DNA of 64,000 bases from Anaerocolumna jejuensis DSM 15929 (lineage in GTDB: Bacteria; Bacillota; Clostridia; Lachnospirales; Lachnospiraceae): assembly GCF_900142215.1 (NCBI RefSeq), contig NZ_FRAC01000006.1:713272-777271 (forward strand), given 5' to 3'. The translations under genes were made by a program, and so were the position numbers. Each line of letters starts with the position of its first letter. Position 1 is the first letter of the stretch. The notes beneath the pieces are model-generated. The model was not told the origin of the DNA, made no database searches, and was given only the letters and a program-made list of their open reading frames with translations. Of this stretch, positions 35,747 through 42,311 are shown piece after piece.

Positions 35747-36039
35747 AGTCATCTCCACTATTTTACTTATCCAATTGCTTCTATTATTATACCAGCTTAT
35801 CCCCATACCCTAAAGATGTCCTAACGAAATAATAAAATTTATATAAACTTCATCCAATTAAAACGCCGCCTGCTTTCATGCTTAAGAATACAGCCCCAAG
35901 CCATATTATCCGGTGTTTAGAAAAAATTTATAATCTGTTTAGAGGGAAGCAAGAAGCATCCTCTATTCTAAAATCATAAATATATCGATATTCTTCTCTC
36001 AATCCCGGAATTAAATACAAAAGATAGGAGTCAAACAAT

Positions 36040-36807
36040 ATGGCAAACTTAAATAACGAAAAAATAAAACAATTAAAACAGCAAAGGAAAGATATGAATA
36101 AAGAAATTGCTGTTTTACAGGGAAATGGAACAGACAGCAGATTAAAAAATGTCCTGTTGCTTTTGGCATTAATCACCCTGTTCCTTGGAATCCTTACAGG
36201 CATGATAAAAGCCGATGTCGGAGGCTTTGGTTCCGGCATTTTGGCTCCGGTAATCGGAAATGTCAATGGACTTAACAAAATATTGCCTGCCAAAAGTCTT
36301 TCTTCCTCTGTTGCAAAGGACCCATCGGCAACAACCGATAAAAGCAGCACTATTGCCGATTCATCATCTGCAACTGATAGCCCAGTTGTTACCACGACAC
36401 CAACAGATACTTCAAAAGCTGCAGGGAAACAGTCAGCTACTAAAGGTGCCAAAGCAGCCGCTTCCTCACAAACAGCAGTAAAAGCAAAAGCTGCTGCCGG
36501 AACGAAAGCTGGCAAAAATAATCAAATTGCCTCTAATCCTCAAACTAACGCTGGTTCTCAAGCTAGTGCTGCTGCTCAAACTGCTGATGCTCAGGCTGCT
36601 GAGAAAGCCAAGCTTTCTGATTTCGTTGATACCTATTCTAAAATGGATGCCAAAAGCGCAGCATCTATTTTAGGCAATATGACAGGGGATTTGCATTTGG
36701 TAGCTAAAATTCTAACGAATATGAGGGCTTCCAAGAGAGCGGATATTATGGCCAATTTAAATGTTAATATTGCCTCAAAGCTAACGGTACTGATGGGAAA
36801 ACAGTAA
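36040..36807 (+). CDS. Single-span membrane protein with MotE/MgtE_N-like C-terminal domain
   Basis: 255 aa. Residues 1-30 are a charged coiled coil (MANLNNEKIKQLKQQRKDMN). Residues about 36-55 form one membrane span (LLLLALITLFLGILTGMI). Residues about 75-190 are a Ser/Thr/Ala/Lys-rich low-complexity linker. The C-terminal helical domain (about 192-255), with FVDTYSKMDAKSAASILGNM and ILTNMRASKRADIMANLN, resembles the MgtE N-domain/FliG-like fold of the flagellar chaperone MotE. No flagellar gene is near. AGGAG supports the start and a terminator follows. A minus-strand 195-aa frame over the linker is a shadow. Confidence 0.75.
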   Translation: MANLNNEKIKQLKQQRKDMNKEIAVLQGNGTDSRLKNVLLLLALITLFLGILTGMIKADVGGFGSGILAPVIGNVNGLNKILPAKSLSSSVAKDPSATTDKSSTIADSSSATDSPVVTTTPTDTSKAAGKQSATKGAKAAASSQTAVKAKAAAGTKAGKNNQIASNPQTNAGSQASAAAQTADAQAAEKAKLSDFVDTYSKMDAKSAASILGNMTGDLHLVAKILTNMRASKRADIMANLNVNIASKLTVLMGKQ

Positions 36808-36834
36808 TTGTGCTTACAAGCTTTCTCCTTACCG

Positions 36835-36870
36835 CCCCAATGCTGCTTCTTTTAGCGGCATTGGGGATTT
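36835..36870 (+). terminator. Terminator of the MotE-like gene
   Basis: CCCCAATGC (36835-36843) pairs with GCATTGGGG (36858-36866), with further partial pairing inside, and is followed by ATTTATT. It lies 28 bp after the stop and faces the convergent GNAT gene. Confidence 0.7.
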
Positions 36871-36905
36871 ATTCACTTTGCACTCTTCTATCTTCTTGGT
36901 AGTAA

Positions 36906-37382
36906 TTACAGCTGTAACCTGGTAATCCGCTCATTGTTGTATATTTCACCGCTGTCGCGAAACCCAAAGCTTTCATAGAGGCTTTTAGCCACTGTATTAT
37001 CCGGTTCATAGGGTATCCAGCAATACTGAGCATTTCCTGCCGGAAATAAACGCATGTATTCCAGTATTTTGACCATAGCTTCACGACCATACCCACGCCT
37101 CTGATAATTCTCCCCTATCATCAGACGCAGGATACAATAATTGTTTTCTGCCATTTCCGGCTGGTCGTAGCCTGTATTCCCATAAACTATCATGACAAAT
37201 CCAACCATCTGCTCCTCAGCGTAAATAGCAAAAGGCAACGGGCAGCCTCCGTTTGTTGCCAGTACATAGCAGGACGCAACACTGGAAAGATTCGATGCGA
37301 CATAATGCTGCTGTTCTTTTGTTACCTCTAACCGAAATAATTCCCTCCTGTTATCCAAGGTTATTTTTCTTAATGTTATCAT
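36906..37382 (-). CDS. GNAT-family N-acetyltransferase (spermidine/diamine acetyltransferase-like)
   Basis: About 158 aa. The acetyl-CoA motif is MIGENYQRRGYGREAM (near 88-103), preceded by the beta-4 strand NNYCILRLMI and followed by NTVAKSLYESFGFRDSGEI. The pattern resembles BltD/PaiA-type polyamine acetyltransferases, but the substrate is not proven. Start at 37382 (MITLRKITLD) with GGGAGG eight bases upstream. It follows the methyltransferase gene by 17 bp in one operon. Confidence 0.88.
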   Translation of the reverse strand: MITLRKITLDNRRELFRLEVTKEQQHYVASNLSSVASCYVLATNGGCPLPFAIYAEEQMVGFVMIVYGNTGYDQPEMAENNYCILRLMIGENYQRRGYGREAMVKILEYMRLFPAGNAQYCWIPYEPDNTVAKSLYESFGFRDSGEIYNNERITRLQL

Positions 37383-37399
37383 CTCTTTCCTTCCTCCCA

Positions 37400-38092
37400 T
37401 TATTTATTCTCCAGTTCCATAAAGAGGTACATAGGTATTTTACTAAGCCATCCAATTCTGGCAGAATACTTCAAATGTTCCTCCTTAGGAATGGGTTCAT
37501 TCATATCTGTCAGTATAAATCCGTTCCTGTTAAATGCTTTAATATAATCCGAAAGTGTCCTGTGGCGATAAATAACAGCTGCATTTATTCCTTTAATTTC
37601 TCCTGCCCATTCAGCGGGCTTAAAATAATCTGTGACAACTACCTTAATATTACCATCTTCCGGTATCCACTTGCTTTCCTTTGGTTTATAGCATGGGTGA
37701 AGAATAGAAAGGTATACCTTTCCCGTTGATTTCAATACCCTGTGGATTTCTTTTAATGTACCATCAAGGTCCTCCACATCCATTAACATCATAGAGCATA
37801 AAACAATATCATATTCATCTTGCTGCAAATCGAAAAGTTCATTTGCAACATAAGCCAATAAAGCTTCCGAACAGTCAACAGCAGTAACAACTGCCCCATT
37901 ATCAGCAAGTGCTCTTGAATACCCTCCTTCCCCGCAGCCTAAATCTAAAATACGCTTTTCTCCCACCTCTCCAATTGCATCCAATGTAAAAGGCATAATA
38001 TAATACCTGCGGAAATCATTATTCTGCGCCGCCTCAATCCATTCTTCTACTCCCACCTTATTCCAGCATTCTGTTGAACTATCTCTTTTCAT
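37400..38092 (-). CDS. Class I SAM-dependent methyltransferase
   Basis: About 230 aa. Motif I is RILDLGCGEGGYSRALADNG (near residue 45), motif II AVDCSEALLAYV, motif IV YDIVLCSMMLMDVEDLD, and a Methyltransf_11-type core. The N-terminal phrase CWNKVGVEEWIEAAQNNDFR is common in Lachnospiraceae homologues of unknown substrate. Start at 38092 supported by GGGAGGG; the longer frame from 38134 is not. Confidence 0.88.
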   Translation of the reverse strand: MKRDSSTECWNKVGVEEWIEAAQNNDFRRYYIMPFTLDAIGEVGEKRILDLGCGEGGYSRALADNGAVVTAVDCSEALLAYVANELFDLQQDEYDIVLCSMMLMDVEDLDGTLKEIHRVLKSTGKVYLSILHPCYKPKESKWIPEDGNIKVVVTDYFKPAEWAGEIKGINAAVIYRHRTLSDYIKAFNRNGFILTDMNEPIPKEEHLKYSARIGWLSKIPMYLFMELENK

Positions 38093-38361
38093 TTTTATCC
38101 CTCCCACCTTTACACAAGCATTGTAAAATAACATTATCTTCCGGTCCCTTTAACCAGCCCTTCAAGTTGGGAAAGCCAATTCAGCAATATATTCCTTATT
38201 TTCATACCAATCGGATACTATCGAATTCACTTACAACCTCCTTTTAGAATTTTTTAACAGGTAAATTAATTGTACCGGATATCAAAAATTTTACTAGACT
38301 TTAATTTCTAATTATGATATAGTGTATACTGTACTATGTTTAAAAAAGCTTTCATAATCAC

Positions 38362-38396
38362 GTTGGGATATATGGTAACAGTATTCCAACTTTTTT
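38362..38396 (+). terminator. Orphan Rho-independent terminator
   Basis: GTTGGGATA pairs with TATTCCAAC (one G-T pair) around an 11-nt loop, followed immediately by TTTTTTG. No plus-strand gene precedes it within the 1.5 kb upstream, so it may end a small RNA. Confidence 0.5.
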
Positions 38397-38542
38397 GTTA
38401 TAAAAATTTAAATTAACTCCCTTATAAAAATATCTCATACATAGTTCCATGTAGAGAATGCTTAACAATAAGTGGTGGTTTATTTCATAAACTTTAAAAT
38501 ACGTAATATAAAGCCAAGGAAAAAATAACTTTCCATACAGTC

Positions 38543-38633
38543 TTAGGGCGGGATTCTGATATGATATCTACAAAGTAGATAAAGCAAATAACCAAATCTA
38601 CTTTGTAGATATCATATCAGAATCCCGCCCTAA
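38543..38633. repeat. Perfect 38-bp-stem palindrome
   Basis: The arm at 38543-38580 (TTAGGGCGGGATTCTGATAT...) is exactly complementary to 38596-38633, with a 15-nt loop. The inner 15 bases of each arm are themselves palindromic (ATCTACAAAGTAGAT). It is far longer and cleaner than an ordinary terminator, lacks a U tract, and lies 87 bp downstream of the XRE-TPR gene. A MITE or recent inverted duplication is likely. Confidence 0.75.
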
Positions 38634-38719
38634 ATAATTAGCATTGAGTCTGAATTAAAGGGTAACAAAAGGAATAAAAATGTTTTCTGCCTCACCTCTT
38701 ATAAGGCTGTAACTAAGTA

Positions 38720-39751
38720 CTACTCTTTCACAAATTCTTTTAATTGTGCAATTTCCCTTAATGGCCTATCTATTGCTTCTCCTTCGGTAATATTCCATTC
38801 GGTCTCCAATTCACGAATCAGCTCTTCCCATGCTTCAACTGCTCTTTCATATTCGCCCGTAATCTCATGTATATGCGCAATACATTCTGCTGCATCCATA
38901 TATTTAGGACTGGGCTGTAATTTAAATGCCATTTTGTTGAATTCTATTGCTTCCTTATATCTGCAGCCTGCCGCATACCGGTCTGCGGTATAGGCATATA
39001 CCAGCCAGTTATCAGGCTCCTGCTTCACCATATCAGCCCATATAGAATAAGCCTCATTATGCTTTCCTGCCGCCCAGGCTATTTCCCCTGCATACATCTT
39101 CACGCGGCAGTCATCCTCAACTTCCTTCATCTGTGCCAGTACACCTTCCGCCTCTTCCAGTCTGCCATCGGCAATCAGTTCATCCAATAAGTATAAGTAT
39201 CCTCTTGCATAATCGGGATTTTCCTTCACAAACTGCTGATAATAGGCAATCCTTTTATGGTGATTCGAATAGTTCCAATCTGGCATAGTTCCATGCTGAG
39301 CCCACAAGAGAGCTACATGATTACACTTCCAGGTTGGATTTTCCTTTAAAGCTTCTTTCGCATAGTACTCAGCCTGTTCATTGTGCATGGCCGCCTCATG
39401 ATTATGCAGGTCCGCCAATAAACTCAGTGCTTTTCCCCTGTGAGCATTATCCTCCATCTTTTCCTTCAGAAAATGCTCCGCATAATCATAATCTACTTTT
39501 GATAAAATTCTCTTAATGTGAAGCATGTTTTCAATCCGTTCAAGATGTGTCTGATCTTCCACATCAAACAGTTCATCAATTGTCACTCCAAAGAAAGCAG
39601 ATAGTTCCGGCAGAAGCTGAATGTCCGGAGTTGTTATTTCATTCTCCCATTTACTGACAGCCTGTGCAGAAATAGACAAATGCCCTGCCAGTTCCTCCTG
39701 GGTTACTGATTTTTGTAAGCGTAAGCTTTTTATTTTTCTTCCTATATTCAT
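38720..39751 (-). CDS. XRE-family regulator with C-terminal TPR-like repeats
   Basis: About 343 aa. The Cro/CI HTH occupies residues 1-60 (LQKSVTQEELAGHLSISAQAVSKWE, FFGVTIDELF). The remaining 280 residues are helical hairpins with TPR character (for example HNEAYSIWADMVKQEPDNW; YKEAIEFNKMAFKLQPSPKY; YERAVEAWEELIRELE). Such fusions usually sense a peptide or partner protein. Start at 39751 (MNIGRKIKSL) with AAGGAGG nine bases upstream; the frame from 39811 is promoter DNA. Confidence 0.88.
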   Translation of the reverse strand: MNIGRKIKSLRLQKSVTQEELAGHLSISAQAVSKWENEITTPDIQLLPELSAFFGVTIDELFDVEDQTHLERIENMLHIKRILSKVDYDYAEHFLKEKMEDNAHRGKALSLLADLHNHEAAMHNEQAEYYAKEALKENPTWKCNHVALLWAQHGTMPDWNYSNHHKRIAYYQQFVKENPDYARGYLYLLDELIADGRLEEAEGVLAQMKEVEDDCRVKMYAGEIAWAAGKHNEAYSIWADMVKQEPDNWLVYAYTADRYAAGCRYKEAIEFNKMAFKLQPSPKYMDAAECIAHIHEITGEYERAVEAWEELIRELETEWNITEGEAIDRPLREIAQLKEFVKE

Positions 39752-39764
39752 TAAGTATTTCCTC

Positions 39765-39823
39765 CTTGACCGGTCATGCTTATTATAACCATAATCCCTG
39801 CAGCCTTTCAATAACCGGTCAAG
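39765..39823 (-). promoter_or_regulatory. Promoter and flanking operator repeats of the XRE-TPR gene
   Basis: On the minus strand TTGAAA (39806-39811) and TATAAT (39782-39787) are 18 bp apart. A perfect 10-bp inverted repeat CTTGACCGGT/ACCGGTCAAG brackets the promoter (39765-39774 and 39814-39823). A regulator bound to both arms, plausibly the XRE protein itself, could control it by looping or occlusion. Confidence 0.6.
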
Positions 39824-39886
39824 TGAATATAAATCAACAGGCAGTTAATCTCACAGCCATTCCATTCCTTTTATTGACACGTTTCC

Positions 39887-40603
39887 TTAAACATCAGCAT
39901 ATCGAAAGGTTTTCAATGCTACTATCAGTGCTGCAATTACCATAAGTAATAAAAGTCCCATATTGGTCAAGTAACTGGCCCAGGTTAAGTCAAAAGCACT
40001 GCGCAATCCGTTGACAAACCACTGAAAGGGATTAAACCGGCTGATTATTTGAATAAATTCCGGCGCACTTTTCAAGGAATAAAACGCACTGCTGCTAAAT
40101 AACAGGGGCATGGTAATGATATTTGTCAGTATACTTATATTATTCTCCGTCCGGCTCAGACTGGCAATAAAAAAGCTGAAGAAAACATAGCTGAGAGCTG
40201 CCAGGATAAGGATGGGAATCAAGGCTAAAAAGGCAGGTATGGAAATATTCAATTTTAATACAATTATTCCTGACAGTAATATCAGTATCGCACATATTAA
40301 AGAAATCAAAGTCCAAGCACCTGATATACTACACACATATTTCCAAAGGGACATCGGTGTCACCCGCAGCAGATTATATACGCCCCTCCGGCGTTGTGTC
40401 AATATAGCAAAGGAGGTAGTCATAAATGCATAGAATAAAATGCTGGCGGCCATCATGCCGGTTAATATGTGCTGTGGATATTCCGGGGATCTTATAAATA
40501 CTCCCAAGCCAATCGAGCCTCCGATTGGCAGTAAAAGCGACCATAACAGTAAAAAGGGATCCCGGCTTGCAGATTTGAAGGTAAGGCTGAATATTGTTTT
40601 CAT
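39887..40603 (-). CDS. ABC-2 type permease
   Basis: About 238 aa with six predicted spans, for example LLLWSLLLPIGGSIGLGVFI, then HILTGMMAASILFYAFMTTS and TLISLICAILILLSGIIVL. The ABC-2 motif ITMPLLFSSSAFYSLKSAPE is followed by FNPFQWFVNGLRSAF. The start at 40603 (MKTIFSLTFK) has GGAG seven bases upstream. It works with the ATPase encoded upstream; the PadR gene heads the cluster. The cargo is unknown. Confidence 0.87.
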   Translation of the reverse strand: MKTIFSLTFKSASRDPFLLLWSLLLPIGGSIGLGVFIRSPEYPQHILTGMMAASILFYAFMTTSFAILTQRRRGVYNLLRVTPMSLWKYVCSISGAWTLISLICAILILLSGIIVLKLNISIPAFLALIPILILAALSYVFFSFFIASLSRTENNISILTNIITMPLLFSSSAFYSLKSAPEFIQIISRFNPFQWFVNGLRSAFDLTWASYLTNMGLLLLMVIAALIVALKTFRYADV

Positions 40604-40742
40604 TTTTAACTCCATTAATACCGCAGGTATGCCTGCGGTACAGCCACAATATAAAAATGCGAAACTAGCTTCGCAGGCTGAAAGAATCTAAGTGTGGCAT
40701 CCTTTCTTTTATTATATTTTCTTTCAGCCTTTACGTCTTCGA
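40604..40742 (-). other. Structured intergenic segment inside the PadR-ABC operon
   Basis: Between the ATPase and permease genes lie a perfect 9-bp hairpin TACCGCAGG/CCTGCGGTA with a TATG loop (40619-40640), a TGCGAA/TTCGCA hairpin (about 40658-40675), and the arms GGCTGAAAGAA and TTCTTTCAGCC (40676-40686 and 40719-40729). It could be a processing or stability element, or a partial terminator. Confidence 0.45.
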
Positions 40743-41441
40743 TTATATGTTATCGGTTAATTTTAGATATAGATCGTCAAGATTTTCCGCATCATACTGC
40801 TGTAAAAGACTATCCGGCCGGCCTTGCGTAACAATTTGCCCATTGTGCATTAAAATGATGCGGTCTGCTATATGGGATACTTCCTCCATATCATGGGATG
40901 AAAAAAGCACGGTCGTCTTATTTTCCGCCAGCTGCTGAATCATTTTTTTTATATCGTGGCGGGCACGGGGGTCAAGCCCTGCCGCCGGTTCGTCAAGTAC
41001 GATTAAATCCGGATTGTGTATGGTAGTTACGGCAATAGCAAGTCTTTTCTGTTGTCCGCCGGACAGACGCGATGCAGGGGTTTTTTTGGCCTCCTGCAAA
41101 TTGCAGTCTTCCAGTTTTTTGTATATCTGCTTTTTATCAAGCTTTACGTGATAAAGGGCAGCAAACAGCTGCAAATTTTCTTCGGCCGTATACCCTTCAA
41201 AAAAGGGTGTGGACTGAAGCTGAACCCCTACATGTGCCCGGTAATCCTCTCTCCAACGTGTGATTTTCCCGGAGTCCGGCTGCAGGATTCCCAACAGCAT
41301 TGCCAATGTGGTCGACTTTCCGGCTCCATTAGTTCCAATCATAGCAAGAATTTCACCCTGCTGAATTTCCATATCAATTCCTTTTACAACCTCGTGGCTA
41401 TGGAATTGCTTGCGTATTCCTTTTGCTTCAATTAAATTCAC
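40743..41441 (-). CDS. ABC transporter ATP-binding protein
   Basis: A 232-aa ATPase beginning with GTG, supported by AGGAGG. Walker A GTNGAGKSTT, Q-loop VGVQLQSTPF, signature RLSGGQQKRLAIA, Walker B LIVLDEPAAGLDPRAR and H-loop SSHDMEE are all present. It belongs to the DrrA-like exporters and pairs with the permease downstream. A PadR operator copy (41472-41487) sits about 30 bp before its start. Confidence 0.9.
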   Translation of the reverse strand: MNLIEAKGIRKQFHSHEVVKGIDMEIQQGEILAMIGTNGAGKSTTLAMLLGILQPDSGKITRWREDYRAHVGVQLQSTPFFEGYTAEENLQLFAALYHVKLDKKQIYKKLEDCNLQEAKKTPASRLSGGQQKRLAIAVTTIHNPDLIVLDEPAAGLDPRARHDIKKMIQQLAENKTTVLFSSHDMEEVSHIADRIILMHNGQIVTQGRPDSLLQQYDAENLDDLYLKLTDNI

Positions 41442-41471
41442 TATTTTAACCTCCTGTTGTTTAATGTTGTT

Positions 41472-41487
41472 TATTCAACGTTGAGTA
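41472..41487. promoter_or_regulatory. PadR operator, copy 1
   Basis: TATTCAACGTTGAGTA, an imperfect palindrome centred on AACGTT, upstream of the ATPase gene. It is the exact reverse complement of the 16-mer in the PadR promoter. Confidence 0.65.
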
Positions 41488-41527
41488 TTAGGATTATTTT
41501 TTCTCCCTCTTATAGGAGGGAGAAATT

Positions 41528-42067
41528 CTAATTTTCAGTATCTAAAAGTGCCAAAGCCTTATCAATAAAATCCTGCTGCTGCTTTATAATGGAAAACATG
41601 TTATCCATTATAAGCATTACCATTGGGGGAATGTTATGCTGCATGGCCTCATCTTTGGCTTCCAGTCCCTGCTTTACGGCATTATATTCATCTATTAGAA
41701 CGCTGCGCTGCTGCTTAAGAGCTGTCCGGCATTCCTCTGCCGATAGCTTATTATAAAAAGACAGGCCGGAATACAGGGTTGAAGGATAAATCACGGATGA
41801 GGTTTTTAATGCATCCTTAATCAGCGTCTGGAGATAGATTTTCCCCGCATCCGTAATTGCGTAAACCGCTTTTTGACGGTGTCCTGTCTGTTCTATGCTT
41901 GTAACTGCAACATAGCCCTCCTGTTCCATTTTTTTCAATGCATGATAGATGGAGCCAATCAATACACCCCCCCAACGCTCTGCGTCTGTCAGCTGCAATG
42001 CCTGCTGAATATCATAGCCGGACATGGGCTGAACCTCCAATATTCCAAGTACAAGTAGCCTTGTCAA
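41528..42067 (-). CDS. PadR-family transcriptional regulator
   Basis: A 179-aa regulator starting with TTG, supported by GGAGGTG seven bases upstream. The winged helix (about 1-80) has GILEVQPMSGYDIQQAL, then GSIYHALKKMEQEGYV and the wing RQKAVYAITDAGK; the C-terminal helical dimerisation domain is of the AphA/PadR_C type. It heads the ABC-2 exporter operon and very likely represses it and itself through the two identical 16-bp sites. Confidence 0.9.
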   Translation of the reverse strand: MTRLLVLGILEVQPMSGYDIQQALQLTDAERWGGVLIGSIYHALKKMEQEGYVAVTSIEQTGHRQKAVYAITDAGKIYLQTLIKDALKTSSVIYPSTLYSGLSFYNKLSAEECRTALKQQRSVLIDEYNAVKQGLEAKDEAMQHNIPPMVMLIMDNMFSIIKQQQDFIDKALALLDTEN

Positions 42068-42083
42068 TCTTTTTCACCTCCAT

Positions 42084-42128
42084 TACTCAACGTTGAATAT
42101 TATATCATTGAGTAAATATCTTTGTCAA
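42084..42128 (-). promoter_or_regulatory. PadR promoter with operator copy 2
   Basis: On the minus strand TTGACA (42123-42128) and TATAAT (42099-42104) are 18 bp apart, a strong sigma-A promoter. The 16-mer TACTCAACGTTGAATA (42084-42099) starts at the -10 box and covers the transcription start, ideal for repression. A further half-site ATTGAGTA lies in the spacer. Confidence 0.75.
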
Positions 42129-42185
42129 GACACAACTTGTTTTAGCTGCCATTATATTCCGCTAGATGATTCCATTAAAAATCAC

Positions 42186-42243
42186 TTGACAAATAGTTAT
42201 TGTTGGCATAATATAATTAGCGATTACTAACTTCTACTGAAAG
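42186..42243 (+). promoter_or_regulatory. feoB promoter and shared regulatory box
   Basis: TTGACA (42186-42191), 17 bp, then TAATAT (42209-42214). Eleven bases downstream is TACTAACTTCTACTGAAAG (42225-42243), nearly identical to the box after the MarR promoter at 44789-44807. Confidence 0.65.
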
Positions 42244-42311
42244 ATAATATATCAATACAAAACTGTAGATACCTTTTAGTAAGAGTATTTTAGAAAGGAC
42301 CTAAAAAATTT

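Larger units (their letters stand above)
38093..38719. other. 627-bp intergenic region with palindrome and possible small transcript
   Basis: No gene is supported. It holds the 38-bp-stem palindrome (38543-38633), a plus-strand hairpin with a T run (38362-38396), and 41 bp upstream of that hairpin a TATAGT (38318-38323) with TAGACT 17 bp before it. The last two could define a transcript of roughly 65-70 nt. Confidence 0.4.

Noticed and set aside
35928..36515. 195-aa minus-strand frame rich in Ala and Val
   Set aside because: It is antisense to the low-complexity linker of the MotE-like gene, which has a proper start, domain end and terminator.
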